Assembly (NCBI GenBank): GCA_902592445.1
Contig: CACJEN010000001.1
Coordinates: 1-64,000, forward strand
Reading direction: 5' to 3'
Length of the DNA: 64,000 bases
Origin: an uncultured Pelagibacteraceae bacterium
GTDB lineage: Bacteria > Pseudomonadota > Alphaproteobacteria > Pelagibacterales > Pelagibacteraceae
The notes under the pieces were generated by a model. It was not told the origin of the DNA and searched no databases. It worked only from the letters and a program-made list of their open reading frames with translations. Position 1 is the first letter of the stretch, and every line of letters begins with the position of its first letter. Both the position numbers and the translations under genes were made by a program. Shown here piece after piece: positions 51,607-59,922 of this stretch.

Positions 51607-51660
51607 AATTTCCTCCTTTGTTAAGCAAGTTTTTTTTGTAGGCCCCATAAGGCGACTTAC
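51607..51660 (-). promoter_or_regulatory. ROSE-like RNA thermometer in the hsp20 5' UTR
   Basis: Minus strand GTAAGTCGCCTTATGGGGCCTACAAAAAAAACTTGCTTAACAAAGGAGGAAATT-ATG; UUGCU opposite AGGAGG plus an upstream irregular hairpin. Confidence 0.65.
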
Positions 51661-51663
51661 AAG

Positions 51664-51695
51664 CTAAATATAGGAATGATATTTATTTTTTCAAG
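51664..51695 (-). promoter_or_regulatory. Sigma32 (RpoH)-type heat-shock promoter CTTG-N17-CCTATATTTAG
   Basis: CAAG 51692-51695 and CTAAATATAGG 51664-51674 on plus strand; close match to alphaproteobacterial RpoH consensus. Confidence 0.75.
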
Positions 51696-53776
51696 ATTGG
51701 TTTAATTTTATCAGTAATTTTTAATATAAAAGAATAATCTAGTGCAATTTCCTCAATAGCACCATCTCTTCCAGACTTACCACCGTGCCCGGCATTCATT
51801 TCAGTTTTAAGTAGTAGTAGATTATTATCTGTTTTGTATTCTCTAAGCTTAGCAGTAAATTTTGCAGGTTCATCGAACAGAACTCTGTTATCACTTAAAC
51901 TTGTAGTAATTAATATATCCGGATAATCCATTTTTTTTATATTGTTATAGGGCGCATAAGAATAAATATAATTAAAATGTTCCTTGTTTTCCTTAGCATT
52001 TCCAAATTCATCAAATTCTCCAACAGTAAGAGGAAGTGAATGATCCAAATTAGTTGTTAATGAGTCTACAAATGGAACAGCCATAACGATGCCCTTAAAT
52101 AATTCTGGATTTTTATTAACGACTGCCCCCATCAATAAACCACCTGCAGAACCACCCATTCCGATTATTTTCCCTTTAGATGTATAATTTTTTTCAATTA
52201 GAAATTTTGCAACTGCAATATAATCCTCAAAAGTATTTTTTTTATTAAGAAGTTTACCTTCCTTCCACCATTTCATTCCTTTTTCCATTCCTCCTCTGAT
52301 ATGTGCTGTGACCCATATTATATCTCGATCAATTAAACTTAATCTCGTTGAAGAAAAGTTTGGAGACATTGAACTTCCATACGACCCATATCCATACAAT
52401 AATAAATTAGCTGAGCCATTGACTGGTGTATCTTTATGCCTAGTTATTGTTATTGGAATTAATCTATTATCATGTGAAGAACACTCAAGTCGTTCCACTA
52501 TGTAATCATCTGAATTGTGACCAGAGGGAATTTCCTGTTCTTTTAATAATTTTCTCTCTTTAGACTTAAGATTATACAAATACGTTCTTCCAGGTGTTTT
52601 TGGTGATGAATATGACAAGTGAACCTCATCAGTATTCTTATCTTTTTGAGCTAAAGAAATACCTGGAACAATAACTTTTTCGTCAGAAAAAATAATCTCC
52701 TCCTCTTTGTTAGTTTTGGGGTCTCTAAGAATAAGTTTGCTCAATGCGTTTGAGGTTTCAGATCGTATTATCCAATTTTTCAAAAATACTAAACCACCTA
52801 TCAAAACTTCGTTTCTTGCTGGTATAAAAACTTCCCAATTTTGATCTTCCAAACTTCTTGCTCTCTCAATTTTAAAATCTTCAGCATCTTTATTGGTGTG
52901 TTTATAAAAATACTCATCCCAAGAATTTACAGAATAAATTATTCCTCTTTCCCTTTTTTGAATAAGTTTTGGTTTTGGTTCCTGCTCGTCTACTGAAAAA
53001 TAATATTGTTCTGATGTATTATGATCTGATGAAGTAATAAAAAAAAATTTTTCATCTGAACTAATACCTAACCCAACTGTGAATGCTGCACTTTTTTCCT
53101 CAAAAATTAGCTCATCATCTAAAACACTGCTACCCAATTTATGTCTGAATATTTTTCTTGGTCGATGATGTTCATCAAGTTTTGAGTAAAAAATGTACTT
53201 ATCATCTAAACTGAAAGTGATGCTTCCACTTGTTTCCTGTATTTTTTCAGTAATTAATTTATTTGTTTCTATATCTCGTACATGAATTGTGTAATATTCA
53301 GATCCCTTCAAATCTAGAGAATAAGCAAGGTATTTATCATTAAAACTAACTTCCAAATCTCCTAAACCAAAATATTCAGTATTTAATTTCTCTTTCTCCT
53401 TATCGCCATTCCAAATCTCCTCTACTTCGTTGGTATTAATTTTTTTTCTTAATTTAATTGAGTAATTTCCTTTTTCAGTTGTTTTAGTCCAATACTCATA
53501 GCGAACATCTTTAAAAGGCAACGATTGATCCTCTAATTTTATTCTTCCTTTAATTTCATCAAATATTCTTTTTTGACTATCTTTGGTATTTTTCATTTGA
53601 TATTCAAAATATGCATTTTCTTCCTCTAGATATTTCTTAACTTCAGGTAGAAGTTTTGAACTATCCTTGAGAACTTCTAAAATATTTTTTTGATGTATCC
53701 AGCTATAATTATCCTCCCAAGAGACATCGTGACAAGATTTTACTTCTAGTTTTTTTTGTAATTGTGGTATTTTCAT
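51683..53776 (-). CDS. ptrB: S9 family prolyl oligopeptidase / oligopeptidase B-like
   Basis: GSYGSSMSPNFSSTRLSLIDR, GMGGSAGGLLMGAVVN catalytic Ser, AGHGGKSGR catalytic His. Confidence 0.93.
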   Translation of the reverse strand: MKIPQLQKKLEVKSCHDVSWEDNYSWIHQKNILEVLKDSSKLLPEVKKYLEEENAYFEYQMKNTKDSQKRIFDEIKGRIKLEDQSLPFKDVRYEYWTKTTEKGNYSIKLRKKINTNEVEEIWNGDKEKEKLNTEYFGLGDLEVSFNDKYLAYSLDLKGSEYYTIHVRDIETNKLITEKIQETSGSITFSLDDKYIFYSKLDEHHRPRKIFRHKLGSSVLDDELIFEEKSAAFTVGLGISSDEKFFFITSSDHNTSEQYYFSVDEQEPKPKLIQKRERGIIYSVNSWDEYFYKHTNKDAEDFKIERARSLEDQNWEVFIPARNEVLIGGLVFLKNWIIRSETSNALSKLILRDPKTNKEEEIIFSDEKVIVPGISLAQKDKNTDEVHLSYSSPKTPGRTYLYNLKSKERKLLKEQEIPSGHNSDDYIVERLECSSHDNRLIPITITRHKDTPVNGSANLLLYGYGSYGSSMSPNFSSTRLSLIDRDIIWVTAHIRGGMEKGMKWWKEGKLLNKKNTFEDYIAVAKFLIEKNYTSKGKIIGMGGSAGGLLMGAVVNKNPELFKGIVMAVPFVDSLTTNLDHSLPLTVGEFDEFGNAKENKEHFNYIYSYAPYNNIKKMDYPDILITTSLSDNRVLFDEPAKFTAKLREYKTDNNLLLLKTEMNAGHGGKSGRDGAIEEIALDYSFILKITDKIKPILKK

Positions 53777-53791
53777 TATGAAATTTATTAC

Positions 53792-54304
53792 ATGAATTAT
53801 TTTATTTTAATACTTATAATTTTTATTATTGTATATTTATTCCTAAACTGGTTTGCCAAAACATCTTCAAAAAAAATTTCAAAGTATATTAGATTATTTA
53901 TAATTTTTTTTTCAGTTGTTTTAGCATTTCTTATGTTTTATGCAGGAAGGTATATTTTCTCATTACCATTTTTGTTGGCAATACTTCCTTTAATTAAAAC
54001 AAAAGCTGGTATTACTTTGCTTCAATTAATCCGGATATGGGGACTTTTGCGTGTTTTAAAAAGCTCTGGGAGATTTAATTTTAATAATTTTAATCAAACC
54101 AACAATACTCAAAATATGAAAATTGATGAGGCGTACAAAATTCTTAATCTTGATATGAATAAAAAATATTCAAAAAATGAGGTAATGAAATCCTACAAGA
54201 GTATTATGAAAAAAATACATCCAGATGTAAGTCCTGAACTTTCAAGATTGGCATCTATTGTAAATGAAGCTAAGGATGTTGTGATAAAAAGTATAGATAT
54301 TTAA
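53792..54304 (+). CDS. Membrane-anchored DnaJ-domain protein
   Basis: N-terminal TM segments; C-terminal J-domain-like YKILNLDMNKKYSKNEVMKSYKSIMKKIHPDVSPE; track start is 53762. Confidence 0.8.
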   Translation: MNYFILILIIFIIVYLFLNWFAKTSSKKISKYIRLFIIFFSVVLAFLMFYAGRYIFSLPFLLAILPLIKTKAGITLLQLIRIWGLLRVLKSSGRFNFNNFNQTNNTQNMKIDEAYKILNLDMNKKYSKNEVMKSYKSIMKKIHPDVSPELSRLASIVNEAKDVVIKSIDI

Positions 54305-54341
54305 TCTTTACTAAAAAAATATTATCCATTAATTTATTACA

Positions 54342-55226
54342 ATGAGTAAGCTAAATGGCATATACGCTGCAACACTATCAGTATTAAATGATGATTTGTC
54401 GTTAAACATTGAAAAAACCATTAATCATGCAGAGAATGTAATGAAATTAGGGTGTCACGGTGTAGTTTTTTTTGGCAGTACAGGCCAATCACAACTAATT
54501 TCTTTATCCGAAAAGATACAAATGATCAATAATCTACCTAATAGCCAACATAAAGAAAAATTTATTATTGGCACCGGTTTGAATTCGCTAGGTGACACAA
54601 TTAATTTGATGAGAATTTCGCTGTCGAATAAATTAAATAAATTTCTAATAATGCCACCTGCTTATTACAAGTATGGGGACGATGATGCTATTAATTTTTA
54701 CTCAAAGATTATCGAAGCTTTACCTGAAAGTGAAATCATACTTTATAATTTTGAAAAATTATCAGGTTATATTTTTAGTATAGATTGTATTGAAAAATTG
54801 GTCTCTAAATTTCCAAAACAAATAATTGGGGTAAAAGATAGTTCTTATAATCTCTATAAAAATTTAAAAATTGATAATTTTTCTGTCATGCCTGGTTCAG
54901 AAACAAAATTATTAGAGGGACTATCTATTGGTTGCTCAGGTATTATTACTGCAACTGCTAATGTTACAGCTTCAATTGCAAGAAGTGTTTATGATGATTT
55001 TTTAAACAATAAAGATCAGACACAAAACAAAAAACTGTGCGATGTAAGAAAAATATTCGATAAATTTAATTTGATTTCTGGATTACATACTTTTTTAAAG
55101 AGTAAAGATGATAATTTTAAAAATTTATTACCACCTCTTCACTTACTACCCAAAGATCAAGAGAATGAATTAAAAATATTATTAAAAAATATAGATTTTG
55201 ATATTGAATTACCAAGAGCTGCATAA
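54342..55226 (+). CDS. Dihydrodipicolinate synthase family aldolase (DapA-like)
   Basis: GVVFFGSTGQSQLISLSEK; IILYNFEKLSGY; IIGVKDSSYN (Schiff-base Lys). Confidence 0.9.
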   Translation: MSKLNGIYAATLSVLNDDLSLNIEKTINHAENVMKLGCHGVVFFGSTGQSQLISLSEKIQMINNLPNSQHKEKFIIGTGLNSLGDTINLMRISLSNKLNKFLIMPPAYYKYGDDDAINFYSKIIEALPESEIILYNFEKLSGYIFSIDCIEKLVSKFPKQIIGVKDSSYNLYKNLKIDNFSVMPGSETKLLEGLSIGCSGIITATANVTASIARSVYDDFLNNKDQTQNKKLCDVRKIFDKFNLISGLHTFLKSKDDNFKNLLPPLHLLPKDQENELKILLKNIDFDIELPRAA

Positions 55227-56413
55227 TGAATTTAGCTAATTTTTTAAATAAAATATTTACTCAGGATGGATTTATATTAATTGACTATAATTCAAAAAAA
55301 TATCAAATAGGCAAACCTATTAAAGAAAAACCTTTAAACTTAAAAATTTTAGATAAATCTTTGCATTATAAATTAATGTATTATCCTGATTTATATTTTG
55401 GAGAGGCTTATACAGATAGGTCATTAATCATTGAGAATGGAACACTTACAGAGTTTTTAGAAATAGTATTTAAAAATATAGGTAGAAATGAAATTAGCTT
55501 ATATAGCAAGTTACTAAAAAAAATTATGGGAACCTTTAAATATCTCACTAATTACAATCAAATTACAAAATCAAAAAAAAATGTGAGTCACCACTACGAT
55601 ATATCCGAAAAACTTTATGATCTTTTTTTAGATGAAAAAAGACAATATTCATGTGCTTACTTTAAAGATGAAGATAAAACTATAGATGAGGCTCAAAACG
55701 ACAAAATTGAACATATAATAAAAAAATTAAATATAAAACCAAACCAAAAAGTATTGGATATAGGATCGGGTTGGGGTTCTCTAGCAATCGACATTGCAAA
55801 AAAAACAAGTGCTCATGTGGTTGGAATAACACTTTCAGAAAATCAGTTGGAATACAGTAAAAAAAAAGTTAAAGAACTAAATTTAGGTAATCAGGTAGAT
55901 TTTAAACTTAAAGATTATAGAGAAATAAATGAAAAGTTTGATCGCATTGTAAGTGTTGGAATGTTTGAGCATGTAGGAAGGAAATATTATCAAAAGTTTT
56001 TTAACCAAGTTGCAAAATTGCTTAATGAAGATGGAGCAGCTTTAATACATACAATTGGCTCAGTAAACAGCCCAAGAGACCCACAGCCATGGATAAATAA
56101 GTATATATTTCCAGGGGGTTATACGCCAAGTTTGAGCGAGGTCGCTAGTCCTATTGAAAAATCTGGTTTAATTATATCAGATTTGGAGGTTTTAAGGATG
56201 CATTATGCTCACACCCTCAGACACTGGAAAGAAAGATTTTTGCTAAAAAAAGATAAAGTTTTAGAAATTTTCGATGAAAGGTTCATGAGGATGTGGGAAT
56301 TTTATCTTGCAAGTTGTGAAATGGCTTTTAAATGGGGAGATCAGGTTGTATTTCAGTTACAATTAACAAAAAAATTAACTTCAGTTCCAAATACTAGAGA
56401 CTATATTTATTAA
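55226..56413 (+). CDS. cfa: Cyclopropane-fatty-acyl-phospholipid synthase family methyltransferase
   Basis: SHHYDISEKLYDLFLDEKRQYSCAYF; VLDIGSGWGSLAIDIAK; VGMFEHVGRKYYQKFF. Confidence 0.95.
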   Translation: MNLANFLNKIFTQDGFILIDYNSKKYQIGKPIKEKPLNLKILDKSLHYKLMYYPDLYFGEAYTDRSLIIENGTLTEFLEIVFKNIGRNEISLYSKLLKKIMGTFKYLTNYNQITKSKKNVSHHYDISEKLYDLFLDEKRQYSCAYFKDEDKTIDEAQNDKIEHIIKKLNIKPNQKVLDIGSGWGSLAIDIAKKTSAHVVGITLSENQLEYSKKKVKELNLGNQVDFKLKDYREINEKFDRIVSVGMFEHVGRKYYQKFFNQVAKLLNEDGAALIHTIGSVNSPRDPQPWINKYIFPGGYTPSLSEVASPIEKSGLIISDLEVLRMHYAHTLRHWKERFLLKKDKVLEIFDERFMRMWEFYLASCEMAFKWGDQVVFQLQLTKKLTSVPNTRDYIY

Positions 56414-56445
56414 ATTATTACTGATAGATCTTTAAATTCATCTTA

Positions 56446-57639
56446 ATGAAGAAAAAAAAAAATCGAAAAAAAAAATCAAAAAAAAGAAAAATCATTAAAA
56501 TAAAAAAGACTACTAGATTATCTAAGTCAAATAGAAAAATAAAAAAAAGAAGAACAAGAGTTAGGCTAAAAAAAATTAAAAGCAGACAAAAAAGAAAAAA
56601 ACCAAAAAAAATAAAAATTCTACCACAACAAAAATCAGAAAGTTTAATTCTAAAAACAATAAGAATTCAAGAGGCTATAAAATCAAAATTTACATTTAAT
56701 TTAAATATTAATTTTTTAGCTATTGATAGAGTCATAGCTAAATTTTTTCAGAAAATAGATCAAAAAATAGTTGAGTACAGAGAAATTAGAGCAGATGAGA
56801 AAAGAAGAATTAAATTAGAAAAATTAGAAATAGCCCAGCAGCAAAAAATCCTTTTACAAAAGCAAAAAAAAGAAGATGAGGAAAATAAATTAAAGCTGAA
56901 ACAAAAAGAATTAAAAGAAGAGGAAAGACTAGAAAAAGAGAGGGCAAAAGATATAAAAATTTTTTTAAGGAAAGAACAAGCATTAATTAGAAAAGAACAA
57001 GCTGAAAGACAGAAAAAATTCTTACAAGAAATAAAATTAGAACAACAAATAGAAAAGTTTAGAATTAGGGAAATCAAAGAACTTGAAAAATTAGAAAAAG
57101 TTGCACTTAAAGAAAAGAGAGATGATTATTCAGGTTTACAAGAAAGAATAGAAAAACTTAAAAAGAAATATCAACAACTAAGGGATCAAAAAATTAGAGA
57201 AAGAGTTGAGGCTCTTGGCGTTGAAATCCAAGAAGGAGATGATAGAGAAACACTTTTAAAAAAAGAAAGAGAATACAATATTGCTAGACAAAAAATTGAA
57301 CTGGCTCTTGAAAGTTTTTATAGAAGTGCAAATAGTTTAGTTTTCCAACTTAACAAAAGATATATTACAAAACATATGTCAATACTCAGGTGTATAGATA
57401 GACGATTCGAAACAGGAGAAATATTTATAAAATGGGATGAAACAATTGATGATGAATGGTTAATTCTAATTTATATAAAAGATAATTCTCCAGACAAAGG
57501 AATTATAATTGAGGATAAATCGAATGAGGAAAAAAATTTTTCTTATGAATACAAACCTAGCGAAATTTTTAAAGCATCAGATATGATGGTGGACTCTTTA
57601 ACACAACTAATCGCAAGAAAAAGATCTAAGACAAACTAA
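56446..57639 (+). CDS. Lys/Arg-rich coiled-coil protein, unknown function
   Basis: Uninterrupted 397-aa ORF; poly-basic N-terminus, long charged helix, globular-looking C-terminus. Confidence 0.8.
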   Translation: MKKKKNRKKKSKKRKIIKIKKTTRLSKSNRKIKKRRTRVRLKKIKSRQKRKKPKKIKILPQQKSESLILKTIRIQEAIKSKFTFNLNINFLAIDRVIAKFFQKIDQKIVEYREIRADEKRRIKLEKLEIAQQQKILLQKQKKEDEENKLKLKQKELKEEERLEKERAKDIKIFLRKEQALIRKEQAERQKKFLQEIKLEQQIEKFRIREIKELEKLEKVALKEKRDDYSGLQERIEKLKKKYQQLRDQKIRERVEALGVEIQEGDDRETLLKKEREYNIARQKIELALESFYRSANSLVFQLNKRYITKHMSILRCIDRRFETGEIFIKWDETIDDEWLILIYIKDNSPDKGIIIEDKSNEEKNFSYEYKPSEIFKASDMMVDSLTQLIARKRSKTN

Positions 57640-58181
57640 ACTTGTAACTCTTTTATCAATTTTTTAATTAATTCAATGCTATCACCACTTTTAATTAGCG
57701 GATAAATTGATTTTGCCTTTTCTAGGTCAGTTATAGCTTTTTCATACTCTTTTAATGTTAAATAAATCTGAGCTCTCCCTGATAATGCTCCGAAATGTCT
57801 TGGTTCTAAACTTAAAACCTGTTCAATATCTTTTAAAGAAGCATCATAATTTCCCATTAAAAATAGCAAAGTGGCTCTTTTATTCCAAGCTTCAGCCCAG
57901 TTGGGATCTTCAGTTATCACATCACTAAACAATTTTAGTGCTTGACGGTATTGATTGTTATTCATTGAAAATGTACCGTTTTCAAGCTTATCAGTTAAAT
58001 ATTTACTTTTTGGGTGAGTAACCCAATTTCTCCAAATATTTTTTTCAATATACTCTGCAGCATAAATATTTTCAGCCTTTTGCAACTCATCGAAAAGATT
58101 ATTTAAATCTTTCGCATTTAATTTAAAAAAAGATATGGAAAGAATTAAAATTATAAAAGAAATCTTTTTAATCACTAACAT
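57636..58181 (-). CDS. Secreted TPR-repeat protein; start position uncertain
   Basis: Signal peptide; repeats LFSDVITEDPNWAEAWNKRATLLFLMGNYDASLKDIEQVLSLEP. Confidence 0.85.
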   Translation of the reverse strand: MLVIKKISFIILILSISFFKLNAKDLNNLFDELQKAENIYAAEYIEKNIWRNWVTHPKSKYLTDKLENGTFSMNNNQYRQALKLFSDVITEDPNWAEAWNKRATLLFLMGNYDASLKDIEQVLSLEPRHFGALSGRAQIYLTLKEYEKAITDLEKAKSIYPLIKSGDSIELIKKLIKELQV

Positions 58182-59592
58182 AAACTGAAATACCTCTCGA
58201 ATTAATATCAACATCAAATTTTTTGTGAAGTGGTGGGAAAGCTCTCTGAGAACAATCTAAACGATCGCAAGTTCTACATGATACACCAACAGGAATTTCA
58301 GATTTTTTATCATTTAAATCTAAATTTTCTGTATAAACAAAATCTTTAGCGTATTTAGCTTGGCACCCTAAACCAATAGAAAGCATACTTTTCTTTTGGC
58401 CGTATCTTCCTATTCCTTTTTCTACAGTTCGTGCAATACAAACATATTTTTCCCCATTTGTCATTTTGCTAACAGCAGCCTGAATTACCCCAGGCCTTGA
58501 AAAAGCTGAATAAACATTCCATCGTGGACATGCACCACCATATCTTGGAATTTCAATGCCAGACAATGAAAATCTTTTTGAAATATTGCCAGCAACATCT
58601 ACTCTTAAAAAGTGAAATGGAACCCCAGGTTTTTTTGGATCATTTAAACAAGTTACCCTATGAGTAACTTGTTCAAAAGAAGTTGCAAATGTATTTTGTA
58701 AAAGTTCCAAATCGTATTTAAGTTTTTTACACTCAGAGTGAAATAAATTATAAGGCATTAAAATTGCTGCACCGCAATAGTTTAATAGAGCAACTTTCGA
58801 TAATTTTTTTGACTCCTCGGATGGAAAATTAAATGTCCCTAAATATTCGTTAATTAAATCTTCCGCACCCTCTTGTGCAATTTGTGCAGCCGCATGAAGC
58901 TTCTTTGTTTCCAAAGATAAGTAATCTGACAAGTAAAGCTCTTTATTTTTTTTATTATAGATTTTGGAAAATGGTTTACCCTCCTCTGGAATAATGTCTT
59001 TGACTGTTATTCCATACTCTGTTTTCAAAAATTCACATAGGGCAACATATCTCGTTCTATTATTTTGTTTTATTTTTTCAAATATTTCGTTAGCGAAATT
59101 TTCAAGTTTAGAAAAATAGTTTTTATTTTCTTGAAGAAAATCAGAGATTACTTCACCAGGAAATGAATTTTTTCTACTGTCAACTATTTTCCCTGAAAGT
59201 TTCTCTATTTTGTTTACAAGTTCGTGATCTTTTTTTTTTAAAATATCTCCAAGTCTAATCAAAGCCTTTCCGATTTTAGGATTACTGCTAGCTAAATCTT
59301 TTACTTCTGGACCTAATATATCTAAATCTTCAAAAAGTTGATCGTCTAGTAACTCTGATATTGTATTAATCATGTTAACATCAGATTTAGAGGTAAGATC
59401 TGATATATTAATTTTTAATTCATCACAAATTTTAATTAATAAATCACCGTCAACTTTTCTTTTTCCACCTTCAATTAATGCTAGGTAGCTAGGTGATATT
59501 TCCAATTGGCTAGCAAGCTTATTAGCTTGCATCCCAATTTGTCTTCTAAAAGCCTTAATTTTAGGACCTAATTTAAAATCTAATTGACTCAT
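58168..59592 (-). CDS. XRE-family regulator with DUF2083, ScfR/RamB-like acyl-metabolism regulator
   Basis: HTH LGPKIKAFRRQIGMQANKLASQLEISPSYLALIEGGKR; VGVSCRTCDRLDCSQRAFPPLHK. Confidence 0.9.
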   Translation of the reverse strand: MSQLDFKLGPKIKAFRRQIGMQANKLASQLEISPSYLALIEGGKRKVDGDLLIKICDELKINISDLTSKSDVNMINTISELLDDQLFEDLDILGPEVKDLASSNPKIGKALIRLGDILKKKDHELVNKIEKLSGKIVDSRKNSFPGEVISDFLQENKNYFSKLENFANEIFEKIKQNNRTRYVALCEFLKTEYGITVKDIIPEEGKPFSKIYNKKNKELYLSDYLSLETKKLHAAAQIAQEGAEDLINEYLGTFNFPSEESKKLSKVALLNYCGAAILMPYNLFHSECKKLKYDLELLQNTFATSFEQVTHRVTCLNDPKKPGVPFHFLRVDVAGNISKRFSLSGIEIPRYGGACPRWNVYSAFSRPGVIQAAVSKMTNGEKYVCIARTVEKGIGRYGQKKSMLSIGLGCQAKYAKDFVYTENLDLNDKKSEIPVGVSCRTCDRLDCSQRAFPPLHKKFDVDINSRGISVYVSD

Positions 59593-59598
59593 TTACTA

Positions 59599-59690
59599 TT
59601 TGTAAATTTTGTAAATTTATATTTACAAAAAATTTCCTCTATTTACTTATAATATAGCGTTTTTTGTAGAATTTGTAAATATTGTAAATT
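59599..59690. promoter_or_regulatory. Divergent operator region with repeated TTTGTAAA-type sites
   Basis: TTTGTAAATTTTGTAAATTT at about 59599-59618, ATTTACAAA 59621-59629, TTTGTAAATATTGTAAATT 59672-59690. Confidence 0.7.
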
Positions 59691-59701
59691 ATAAGATTTA
59701 C

Positions 59702-59866
59702 ATGGATAAAGATAAAATTAAAAACAACGAAATTGAAGCACAAATTATTAGTAAAGAAGATTTGGACCAACACAATAGCAGAGGAGTTTATATGCGAGAC
59801 GATCATTGCGATTGGGGTTCAAGTGGATTAGATCAGTTAATAAAGCCTATTAACGAAAACAATTAG
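59702..59866 (+). CDS. 54-aa small protein, unknown function, upstream of aceA
   Basis: ATG-to-TAG ORF: MDKDKIKNNEIEAQIISKEDLDQHNSRGVYMRDDHCDWGSSGLDQLIKPINENN; below the ORF-track length cutoff. Confidence 0.65.
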   Translation: MDKDKIKNNEIEAQIISKEDLDQHNSRGVYMRDDHCDWGSSGLDQLIKPINENN

Positions 59867-59922
59867 ATCTTTTTACTTTTATTCAATTTCAAAAATAAAC
59901 TACTTTTACAAAACACGAAAAT

